Of a DNA stretch of 64,000 nt, positions 32,191 to 43,240 are shown piece by piece. The stretch's first letter is position 1, and each line of letters starts with the position of its first letter. The DNA is taken from NCBI GenBank assembly GCA_033819885.1, contig JAQYUZ010000015.1, positions 124,001 through 188,000 on the forward strand, in the 5' to 3' direction. This DNA comes from Microbotryomycetes sp. JL201. Lineage: Eukaryota > Basidiomycota > Microbotryomycetes. Position numbers and translations under genes: made by a program. The notes beneath the pieces are model-generated. The model saw only the letters and a program-made list of their open reading frames with translations, was not told where the DNA came from and did no database searches.

Positions 32191-34244
32191 ATGATGCCCG
32201 CCCGACGCATGCTCATGCGTGCTACTGTGCGCCAAGCGACGCGGACGATGGTGCCGCGCGCCAGTGTGCGCCCGCTCGCGTCGTCGCCGGTCGTCGTTGC
32301 GCCGCGGGTCATGGCCCCGACAGCGTCAGTCCGAGACCTCCGCGCGCGCCCTCATCGCGCTGGGTGCTGACATCCTTCCCTTGATCACTGTTTGTGGACA
32401 CTGCCAGTCCGATCAGGCTGTTTTCGTCATCCGTGACGAGCCTAGGTCAGTCCATCGCGGTCCCGGCTCAGACCGACGACGGGCGCGCACGGACGGCACT
32501 GACGTACAACGCCTCGTCGCACGCGTACACACGCACGCACACAGACGTCGAGACGGTCAAAGTGCCCTCACTGGCAGAGTCCATCTCGGAAGGCACGCTC
32601 AAGCAATGGACAAAGAAGGAGGGCGACTACGTCGAGGCGGACGAGGAAGTCGCCTCGATCGAGACGGACAAGGTAAGCATCAATCGTCAACCTGATCATG
32701 TTTCTCATGACGCCAGGCGCCGAGCTCACCCGGCGCATCGTCGCCCACACGCAGGTCGACATCTCTGTCAACGCGCCAAAAGCTGGCGTCATCAAAGAGC
32801 TGCTTGCCGCAGAGGAAGACACAGTCACTGTCGGACAAGACTTGTTCAAGATTGACGCAGGCGCAGCACCGGAAGGAGGTACGGCCAGCGCGACCTGAGA
32901 ACTCGCAAGCGCGCTTGCTCCACAGAGAGCTAACCGAACACGCTGCTTTCAATCAGGCGCAAAAAAGGAAGAGTCTGCACCCAAGGAAGAAAACAAACAG
33001 GAGCAAGAAGCACCAAAGGAGCAGGAAAAGCCAAAGAAGCAAGACTCAGAGTCGGCACCCAAGAAGGAAGAGTCCAAGCCGGCAGAGCCGAAAAAGACTG
33101 ACGAGCCGAGGCAACCAAAGCCCGCACCTCAGAAGCAACAACAACAACAGAAAGAGTCAAAGTCGTCCGAGGAGCCCAAGCCGGCACCCGCGTCTGGCTC
33201 ACGAACCGAGACGAGGGCAAGTTCTTGCCGAGATATCCTGTGCTCGTAAACGGACCCTATCTGACGAGATCGTCTCTTTGGATATTGACAGGTGAAAATG
33301 TCGCGCATGCGCTTGCGCATTGCCGAGCGTCTCAAGCAATCGCAAAACACGGCCGCATTCTTGACAACGTTCAACGAGATTGACATGTCGGCGCTCATGT
33401 CGTTCCGCAGCAAGTTCAAGGACGATATTCTCAAGCGCCACGGCGTCAAGCTTGGCTTCATGTCTGCTTTCGTCAAGGCATCTTGCCTCGCCTTGCAAGA
33501 GATTCCCGTCGCCAATGCTTCAATCGAAGGCGACCAGATTGTGTACCGCGACTACGTCGATGTCTCTGTCGCCGTTTCGACCGAGAAGGGTCTCGTCACG
33601 CCCGTGCTCAGGAACGCCGAGAGCATGTCTTTCTTGGACATTGAACAGGGCATCGTTGGTCTTGGCAAAAAGGTATGTTGTTCTGTTGTTCTCTCTTGCT
33701 AAAAAGTCGAATTGACGCGATCGGTTTTCAGGCTCGTGACAACAAGCTTACGCTCGAGGACTTGGCTGGTGGCACGTTCACTGTGTAAGTACTATCCGTT
33801 GTTGTCTGATTGCCTTGCATCCTGCTGATCAGGGTTGAATTGCCGCTAGCTCAAACGGTGGCGTGTTCGGCTCGCTTTACGGCACACCCATTATCAACAC
33901 GCCTCAATCCGCTGTCCTTGGTGCGGCCAATTGATAGAGCGCACAATCCCTTTTTTTTTCGCTAATTGCTATCATTTTGCTTCTCTAGGCATGCACGCCA
34001 TCAAGGACAAGCCCGTTGTCGTTGACGGCCAAATCGTCATTCGACCAATCATGGTGGTCGCACTGACGTGGGTCTTGGCCTGCATTGTAGATTACGTCTG
34101 TCAGTACTTTGTTGCTGACAATTTCCGCTGTCATGCTACAGTTATGATCACCGATTGCTTGACGGCCGAGAAGCAGTCACGTTCTTGGTGCGCGTCAAGG
34201 AGCTGATCGAAAACCCGGCGCTGTTTGCTCTGTCTACTCGATAG
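32191..34244 (+). CDS. KGD2: Dihydrolipoamide succinyltransferase, E2 of 2-oxoglutarate dehydrogenase
   Basis: E2 core of the TCA-cycle 2-oxoglutarate dehydrogenase complex in the mitochondrial matrix. The ATG at 32191 opens an Arg-rich presequence ([18 protein letters not shown]). The lipoyl domain reads [20 protein letters not shown] and then VASIETDK, whose Lys is the lipoylation site; an intron follows directly, before [18 protein letters not shown] Lys/Glu/Pro linker takes the place of a peripheral-subunit-binding domain, as is normal for eukaryotic E2o. The catalytic domain runs from [19 protein letters not shown] to [15 protein letters not shown], with His and Asp of the HxxxDG motif present. 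About eight introns; the one before KMSRMRL (33217-33291) needs a gcaagt donor. Confidence 0.96.
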
Positions 34245-34349
34245 ATGACAACAATCATAAGACAGACAGTACTTTGTTTTCCTTTTTGTAGTCTAGAAAA
34301 CATAAAGCCGAACTCTGGTCCGACCTGGTTTCTTTCGACTGACGATTTA

Positions 34350-36099
34350 ATGCCGCGCGCCGCGTCGAGCTGCCTGAAGGCAGCTCCGCGGACGAGACGA
34401 CATTCGTCACTGGCGCCGACTGTGTCTGCTCTGCTGTCGCAAGCGCGTGCGACGTCGACCTCGGACCCGAGCAGCGCGGCTCATCCAACCTCGACCGCAT
34501 CTTCGCCGCCAGAGTCGAGCACGGCAACAACGTTGCACGGCTGGATCAAGTCATGTCGCAGGCAGAAACGAGTGGCCTTCGCCGTGCTGAATGACGGGTC
34601 TACGACAGCGGGCGTGCAATGCGTGCTCGATCCTGTCCTTGCAGAACCGTGCGTTGACATCGAGCGATCCACGAACAAAACAGTCGCATTGACTCTCAAC
34701 ATACCTTCTTTCGCCGAGACAGGCTGACTGTGGGGTGCGCCGCTCGATTGAGAGGCAGGTTCGTCGACAGTCCGGGCAAGCAACAAGACAAGGAATTCAG
34801 AGTCGATGGCGTCGAGGTGCTCGGTAACAGCGATGCACAGGTAGGCCGTTAAGTACCAGACAGATGTGTCGAGAGCACTGACCGAACCCGCCCTACTCCA
34901 CCAATACAGGCTTATCCAATCCAAAATATGAAGCAAGGCATGCCACAGACGGTCTTAAGAAAGCTGGCGCACTTGAGGGCGAGGACGAGTTCATCGGCGG
35001 CAATGTTGAGGTTGAGGAGTGAGATGGCTTACGCAATGGCCGCAAGCTTTCGAGTAAGCTCGACGCTCGCGCCCTTGCAGACCCGTCAATTCTGATTAAA
35101 TTGAATCGATCTCTCACATAGAGACAGGGCTTTATCAAGGTCGAGACCCCAATCGTGACATCAAGTGATTGTGAAGGCGCAGGAGAAGTCTTTCGCGTGT
35201 CGTCAGGCGAGACAAAGCCGGCGCCCGCTGATTCGCCACAGGCCGCCAACCCCAAAGTCGACCCAAAGTACTTGACCGTATCTGGTCAACTTCACCTCGA
35301 AGCCATCTCGGCGGCACTCAACAAAGTTTACTGCTTCTCGCCCGCTTTTCGGGCCGAAAAAAGTGATACGGCTCGACACTTGCAAGAGTTTTGGATGCTC
35401 GAGGCAGAATGTGGGTTCTTGGATGACGACGTGCCGACTGCGCTCGATCAAGTCATGACTGTCGCCGAATTAAATATACGAGACATTGTCGCGCACGTCA
35501 AAGAGTCGTCGGACGTTGCATTATTCAAGCGACAATCGCCAGAGCTCGAATCAAACCTGAACGCATTGTCGAAACCTTTCCAACGCATGACGTATACGAA
35601 GGCCGTTCAACTACTACAGGACCACGTCACACGTCATCCAGAGACGTTTCAGCATGACGTAAAGTGGTCTCTCGGCTTGCAAACCGAACACGAAAAGTTT
35701 CTGGCCGATCAAGTCGTCAACGGTCCAGTGTTTGTGACGGATTACCCGACCCGGTTGAAACCTTTTTACATGCTCCCTTCTCGACTTGATTCTCTGGACC
35801 ACAAAGGGGATGACGAAAAGTCTACGACGGCTTGCTTTGACTTGTTGGTACCTAGGTTAGGTGAACTCGTTGGTGGATCTTTGAGGGAACATCGATTACC
35901 AAATCTGGTTCAAGCTTTGGCTCGTCATGGTTTAGATCAACGACAATACGACTGGTACCTCGATCTGAGAAGGTTTGGAACGACTATGCATGGAGGGTAC
36001 GGCTTGGGTTGGGAGAGGCTCGTCGCTTGCTTGACTGGTTTTGATAACGTGAGGGATTGCATTGCTTTCCCGAGGGCGGCAGAAGGTAGCAGATTTTGA
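34350..36099 (+). CDS. Asparaginyl-tRNA synthetase, mitochondrial type
   Basis: A class II synthetase charging mitochondrial tRNA-Asn. The ATG at 34350 starts a basic, Ser-rich leader (MPRAASSCLKAAPRTRRHSS). An N-terminal OB-fold (LHGWIKSCRRQKRVAFAVLN) binds the anticodon. The catalytic core has motif 1 near FIKVETPIVTSSDCEGAGEVF, motif 2 in AFRAEKSDTARHLQEFWMLE and motif 3 in HGGYGLGWERLVACLTG. The last large exon (35155-36099) is uninterrupted; the earlier part is broken by introns. The gene follows KGD2 on the same strand with 105 bases between stop and ATG, and both products go to mitochondria. The single-copy organellar assignment rests on the leader. Confidence 0.93.
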
Positions 36100-36248
36100 T
36101 TCGCGTGTCGCTGGCACGAATAACAGGACCTGGAACACAAAGACGTAGGTACAACAAGCGAAACAAGCTGCAATGCAGAAACTACCCCAAGTTGTCCTTT
36201 GCACAGGAAGAAGAATCACTAAGAGGATCGCGAGGGAGACTGAAGCGT

Positions 36249-37005
36249 TCAAGAACCATTCTTTTGCTTGTATGCGTCCGTCAAAGGCACGTAGTTGACC
36301 CCAAACAACTTTTTCATTTCGACTTTACCTTGTTTGTCCTTGTCGATTTGATAGATTGTTTGTGAGCTCGTTCCGACAGGTACAAACATCCGACCAGGTT
36401 TCGCGAGTTGGTCGATCAATTTGTGAGGTACGTCTGGGCTGGCTGCTCCTACGTGAATAGCGTCAAACCCATGGCTCGGCAACAGGTCTGAAGGGCACCC
36501 AAGGCGACCGTCTGCTGTGACGACTTGAATTTGCTTGGCGGACAGAGCTTGAGACGTTGTGTGGTTCTTGAGGAGGTTGTTCGAAGAGAAAGACGTAAGA
36601 GAGTCGAGGTGGTCGATGCCAATGACGAGTCCGTCTGGAGAGACGAGATTGTGCATGATGGCGAGCAAATATCCACTGCCACATCCTGGAATGTTGCAGC
36701 TATCAGATGAGCAAAGAATGGTGGCACTCGCAACGCCACTCACCGACGTCGAGCACGTTCGAGCCCGGCTTGATGAACCCCTCGAGGTTCTCGAGCGCAT
36801 GAGCGTGCATGTGTGGAGCAGAGATCGTCGCTCCGTCCATCAAGTACATTGGCGAGTCATCGTACGCTCCTCGTTGAGAGATGCAAAAGTGCGCTCGGTC
36901 CACTTTCATGAACGCTTCAATCAGACGAGGCGATGACAGCAAGCCGGCGGACGTGAGATTTTGGACCAGACCGGCATTCGTGTTGGAAGAGCAGCGCCAA
37001 GCCAT
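36249..37005 (-). CDS. Protein-L-isoaspartate O-methyltransferase
   Basis: Repairs isoaspartyl residues formed by aging of Asn and Asp, using S-adenosylmethionine. The ATG at 37005 opens MAWRCSSNTNAGLVQNLTSA. Motifs: MKVDRAHFCISQRGAYDDSP, GATISAPHMHAHALENL (substrate loop), VLDVGCGSGYLLAIM (SAM motif I, split by the single intron after the second Gly codon starts), VIGIDHLDSL and LAKPGRMFVPVG. About 230 residues, the usual length. It is convergent with the asparaginyl-tRNA synthetase gene. Confidence 0.96.
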
Positions 37006-37227
37006 GTCTCGGGTTCGGTTTTGAAAGGTCGAGCTCCGGACGATGTGGGGCTCAACTGAGCTCGGCGATGTAGACGGAGCTCGGCCACAGGTCGGATGGC
37101 TACTTGTAAGCGATTGTTGAAGAGTGAAGGGCTCCCGAGGCGTTCGTGCTGGCTTTGATCGTCGTCACGCGTCGCCAAAAGTTGAAAGCGTCTGCGCTTC
37201 GGATCCGCCCTCGTCTTGGCTCCAACG

Positions 37228-38880
37228 ATGACGCTAGGGACTCGCTCTCCTCCTGCTCTCGCTCTCATAAGGCAACGGGCTTGTCAATTGCCACCTGGAC
37301 GCCCGCTGAACGTGTCCAGTCGACCTCTGCTTGCTCGCCCGAGCCGGACTATCGGCACACGGCACTATGCCAACTACTACCCTCACCTCGAGCAAACACC
37401 CAAGAAGGGTGTCAAGATCGGACATTTGTTTGCTGCCTTGGCCCTCGTCGGTGAGTCCTTGTCGTGACTTGATCGTGCTCGGCGGTTGATGTCATTGCTC
37501 TCGTCCATCGCTTACACGACGCTGACTTTTATGCATCGATCTGGACTATGAACGCAGGCGCTGCTGCAACTGCATTTGGACTGTATGACTTTTATCAATC
37601 GTTCAAGCAGTACCCGAGCGACGTGAGGCAGCATCTGCGGCAGGCACTTCGAGCCGTCAACGACGGAGCGTTTGAGCGCGCCCACACCTCATTCAAGCAG
37701 GCATACGACGCTACCGTCTCTCTGGCGAATGTGAATCAGCTCGGAACAAGTCGAGAGCAAGCCTTGATGAGAATGAGCGGAATCGGAATCAAGTGGGCGG
37801 CCATGTGGGAGCAAGCCGGTCAACTCGGTCGAGCGATTCAAGTGTATGAGCTAGCACTGCAGGACGTTCTAAAGCTCTCCAGTGGCGCGCAGGAGCCGTC
37901 CAAGGCAGAGACGATGAGGGCAGTCGCGATCGCCATGAAACTTGGAGACTGCTTGGTGGCTGTCGGTGGCAAAGACGCTATCAAAGCAGCAGAGGAGCGA
38001 TACACATTCTGCGTTGAGGAAATGATGAGGATGAACCTGTCTCCAGTGCAGCGCGAGCGAGTCAAGGCAGAGATGGAGACGGGACAAGCTAGGCCTGCTG
38101 AAGGCGTCGCCAGTGACAGGCCAGACGATGACCTGGCATTGCCCGAATGGTCAAACAAGGTGGAGCTCGTTGCCGGTATGGAGCGACTGGCAGAGCTTTA
38201 CGCGAGACAGGGCAACATCGAGTGAGTCAAACCGCTGGGCATTTGGAGCAGCTCGGCTGATCGGATTGTCGGTCGGTCGCACGTTCCAGATACGCTCGTC
38301 CACTATTTCAGAATGCTATTGCTCAGCTTTTGCCACCGCCAGCGAAAGGTGTCAAGCCGACGCCGCCGCCGGTGGCCCAGAGATGTCACGCCGCCACACT
38401 GGTCAGTACGGGCACGAAGAGCACATTCGACAAGAATGCTCAGACATGAACTACATGACAGATGAACAATCTCGCTTCTGCGCTTGTTATCGATCCGAGC
38501 CCGTCCGCCTCGGCCATTGACGAGTCTGCGCGCTGGGCGCGGCAGTCCCTTTCAACCGCCAATCAATGTCGTAAAGAAGCGGAACAATCGCGCAAAGGCC
38601 AAGTGGTTCCGTTCCACCAATGGGAGGATTCGGAGTGCTCGCTCTCTGCGATCGTGAGCTCGTTTAACTTGGGCAAGCTTGCCGAGATGAGTGGTGACAA
38701 GGGTGGGTAGGGTGTCGAGCGGATTCAAACTTGAGCATGACTGATGTGAATTCGTTATTGGAACTGCTACTTGTGGCAGCATCCGCAAAGTCGTGGTTCA
38801 ACAAGTCGCTCGCGCTCGCCAACAAGATCGGCTCGCGTGACGGCGCAGAGCAGTCGCGGGAGGCACTCAGACGGCTGTAG
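37228..38880 (+). CDS. Mitochondrial TPR protein, MGR3-like
   Basis: The ATG at 37228 begins a mitochondrial-type leader (MTLGTRSPPALALIRQRACQ) that continues to RTIGTRHYANYYPHLEQTPK. A membrane helix follows across the first intron (GHLFAALALV, then AGAAATAFGLYDFYQSF). Helical repeats follow: ALRAVNDGAFERAHTSFKQA, WAAMWEQAGQLGRAIQVYEL, KLGDCLVAVGGKDAIKAAEE, ELVAGMERLAELYARQGNIE, ALVIDPSPSASAIDESARWA and ASAKSWFNKSLALANKIG. The layout (leader, one helix, TPR array) is that of yeast Mgr3, a substrate adapter of the i-AAA protease. Stop at 38878-38880. At least four introns. Confidence 0.75.
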
Positions 38881-39477
38881 ACATTTTCGGCCAGGATCTA
38901 GACTATTTCAGGTTAGAGTTGAGTGTGCTATTCCCTGCAAGGAAGAGCTGCCATGACTTGTTCCAGTCGGTGGCGACGTCCGAGTGGCAAAATTGCCTAA
39001 GTAGTGTGCGTCAATGTCGGGTCAGGATGTTGGGCGTTTGAGGGCACTGAAGCATCAATTGTATGCTCTGCATGGTCCGGGACACATGGAAATTAGCCTC
39101 GTGCTGAATCAGCGCTCAAAGTCGTCGTTTGCCGAGCGCGAGTGCGTCCGTAGGTTTGACTGCAACCTTCGGCGCATAGTGAGTCTGATTGCTCGGCGGG
39201 CGCCGCTCAGCCGCTGCGATTATTGCAAAGACGGCTGCCAGTGCTGTCAGACTGCATGTTGTGCTCGGCAGGTGCATGCGCGACACTGTCGGTGACGCGC
39301 GCACGCACCCGCGGCCGCACCCGCTCGTGTCACGGTTCAATGCAGACGAGCGGCGCTTTTCAAGGCGATTAGCGACGCTGACACCCTTGTGTGCTCTGTG
39401 CAGCTCTCGTTTGCACTGCTTGACACGCACTTTCTCTTCCATTCGCGCACACCGACTCATCCGCCTCGCACAATCCA
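38881..39477. other. Upstream region of UBC4/5, no gene seen
   Basis: About 600 bases between two plus-strand genes. Frames on both strands up to 120 codons have no recognisable content. It is probably the promoter and 5' leader of the ubiquitin-conjugating enzyme gene. Confidence 0.5.
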
Positions 39478-40347
<870 letters not shown>

Positions 40348-40717
40348 TTGCCCTAAGCGCTTACTTTCCTCAACCGAGTGACAGCAACAGCAGGAGCAAC
40401 TTTGCATCTCGTTCTCCGTACGGAAGCTCCGCGTTCCTGGCTTGCGCTGCGTTATTTTTCCTTGTACTCTTTCCTTTGGTAGCAGTGCTTTGACTTTTGG
40501 TCGTCGATCCATTTGCGAATCTACTTTACCATTCGATTGATTCGAGCGCTCACTTGCCTGGCTTCCGTACTCACTCCGAAACATTTCACTTCGCATCCGA
40601 GACCACAATTACAAAAATGTCTTGATCGGACAGCCTGGAGACAGCAGGCAGTTGTTAGAGGCCCGAGCGCATGCGCCTTGATTGCTTTGACCGATCTGCT
40701 CACGCGCAGAGCAGTCC
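40348..40717. other. Intergenic between UBC4 and the GH45-like gene
   Basis: 370 bases, no supported gene. Probably the 3' region of UBC4 and the promoter of the secreted protein gene. Confidence 0.45.
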
Positions 40718-41897
40718 ATGAAGCGGGCCTGGCCTGCGTCGGTGACACTCTATGTCCTCGTAGGCACTGCTCTCGCCAGGAATTTGTCGACGGTCCCTGT
40801 GCCAGCAGTGACTGTGCCTGCGAGCCCGGATGTCAGGCTCGCTGCTAGCTTCACGCGCTACAACTTGCCATTGAATACTACGGTAGCATGTGGTTGTGAT
40901 CCAACATCTACTTTGTTTCCCGTCGCCGCCATCAACCAGGCCGTGTACGGCTCTACGGTTTCGTAAGTGCCCCGCCCGATGTGGGGCTGCGCTCGAGCAG
41001 AGCTTGCTCATTGACAAGTACGTGACGATCGGGACCAAACGTAGTTCGGGACCAGCTTGTGGGACTTGTTACAATGTCAGCCTTGAGCGGGCATGGCAAG
41101 CCACCCCGCCGTTCGAGCTCGCAGCGGCAAACCGGCCATGGATCGTTGTCAAGGTGGTTGTAAGACCGCATTACTTGTTGCAAAGTGTCTCTACCCATAG
41201 CTGATATGGCTCAAATCACGACACGTGGGTGGTATCAGGACAAGTGCCCTTCAGATCAATGGTGCAACGCCACCGCGACCGAACCTAACAAGTCAGTCTG
41301 CTGTCGACTCGGACGCCATCGAATCTGGCTTTGGTCAAGAGCTTAAATTCTCTGTTGCTTTTTCACTAGAGCCGGCGTTCAATTTCACTTTGACCTGGCT
41401 TCGCCGTCGCCAGGCATTCCTCTGGCGTTTTGGCCTCGTCCGCCAGCGAGTTATGGTTATGATGACTTTGGTGCTTGGATCGGTACATTCGCCAGAGTCG
41501 ATTGTCAGTCATGGGCTGGATATCGAAATGCATCGGTGAGCCTCGACAAGAAAACAGAAAGTTCGAGATTGTTTTAATCAGGAATTACATGTTAGGCGAA
41601 TCGGGTAGATCCTGCTCTCGGAGGTGGAGCAGGTTGTTGTCCTATAGATCCGGGGGTGAGCTTGACGCTGGAGTACACGTCGCGCGCGTTTGCAAAACGT
41701 ACGGCTGAAAGTCCACGCGCAGTTCAATGGGAATGCCACTTGCAGTGCGAGTTCACTCGTGCTGTCCGGCCAGTCCAGCGTGTATCGTCCTGTGCTCAAT
41801 GTTTTTACTTGGGTATGTCAGGCATTGTTTGCAGCGGCCATTCTACTATTTTTGTTGTAACTCAGGAGACTGTTATCGAAGTGCAACAGTCGAATAG
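40718..41897 (+). CDS. Secreted GH45-like / double-psi beta-barrel protein
   Basis: The ATG at 40718 opens a signal peptide (MKRAWPASVTLYVLVGTALA). The mature part shows VACGCDPTSTLFPVAAINQA, SGPACGTCYNVSLER, WIVVKVVDKCPSDQWCNAT, a segment near FDLASPSPGIPLAFWPRPP and DFGAWIGTFARVDCQSWAGY. This cysteine pattern is that of fungal GH45 endoglucanases and expansin-like double-psi barrels. Further exons add LGGGAGCCPIDPG and a small module ending VFTWGDCYRSATVE. The activity on cellulose or other glucans is inferred; I did not map both catalytic Asp residues with certainty. About seven exons. Confidence 0.75.
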
Positions 41898-42414
41898 CGA
41901 ATCTCCGTCATATCGGATTGAACGATCTGTGTGCATGCACATGCAGGACACTCCCCGATGAAACTCCTGTTTGATCGGATCGCTGCGGCTGAAGCTTGCT
42001 TGCGTTCCGGGCAGCAACCCGACCTTGCGTGCTTTCAGACCAGGCTCTGAGCGGACAGCTCGTTTCGTCTAGCCGACTGTGCGGTGCCTGCCGACTTTGG
42101 CTCGTGAAGCAGTACAGCTGCCGGTTCGCGTTCCGGCCAGCGCGGGAAGCTCAGCCGCGTCCGGTTTGTGCAGCGCATCGCGCGCCCTATCGTTCACTGT
42201 TTACCTGGCGCATACGCGCTGAGATCTAGTTGTGAGTCCCGCCATGTCAAGACCAAGCCACAGTGGCGTGCTTGCGTGCTACGAAAGCTTTCGGGTCCGA
42301 GCGCGGCAACCCTTCAACGGGGCAGACCTTGCCGTCTGTGCCAGACACCCACTTGCTCGGCAATGATCGCTTCTAGCAAAACGATTCCGCGTATAAGAGC
42401 CATGCACCACTACA
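41898..42414. other. Intergenic upstream of the Zn2Cys6 gene
   Basis: 517 bases without a supported gene; likely 3' region of the GH45-like gene and promoter of the transcription factor. Confidence 0.45.
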
Positions 42415-43202
42415 ATGAAACCCTTGCTGACCATGCCTCAACATACTTCATCTGCCCAGCTTCAACTTGGGCTGTACTTGAATTCACGCCCTTCCCTCAT
42501 GTACCCTTCTCATCAGCGTGAGTCCTCAAATGCGCCTGTTGAGCAAATTTGGGACCATGCCCGGGTTTGCGAGCACGTCGAGTAGTTCTAGGGCTCGCTG
42601 ACCATGAGCTTTTGCGTAACTCCGTCTGTCCGTGCTTCCGGATCTGCGGGAACCGAATCGAGCAGCGACCGGCCAGCACAATGGCTATCACGAGGCCTAC
42701 AGCCAGCAGCATCCTTACGTCCATCGACCATCCCAGCAACACTACCAGCATCCGGCACAGCATCATCATCAGCTTTCGGGTCCGCCGCAAGCCCACCACG
42801 CCGTCCCGTCGAGTGGAGCAAGCTCTGCCTCGAGCCGATCTTCGTCATCAGCGCAGCCAAAGTCCGCGCTGAGCGGAACAGCCTCAAACATCAAACGCGA
42901 ACCGTCCATGCCAGCGCTCAAACAGCACGCTTCATCTAAGCAAAAGGCAGATGACGCGGTTGGCGCCAAAGTTAAACGGACCCGCAATCGCAAACCCAGC
43001 TCTTGTCAGTGGTCCGGTTTTATCTTCTTTGTGATCGTTGTCATGCTGAACCTGATTGTCTCGCAGGTGTGCAATGCAGAAAAAAGAAGCTGAGGTGCAA
43101 CAGGGCGAGTCCGTGCGACCAATGTACACTCAAAGGAGAGCAGTGCAACTGGGACGAGTAAGTCGGGCGAGAGTAGTGAGAGAGTCTGCTGCTAACTACA
43201 AC

Positions 43203-43240
<38 letters not shown>

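Noticed and set aside
34481-34936. Minus-strand frame of 151 codons
   Set aside because: It is antisense to the N-terminal part of the asparaginyl-tRNA synthetase gene.
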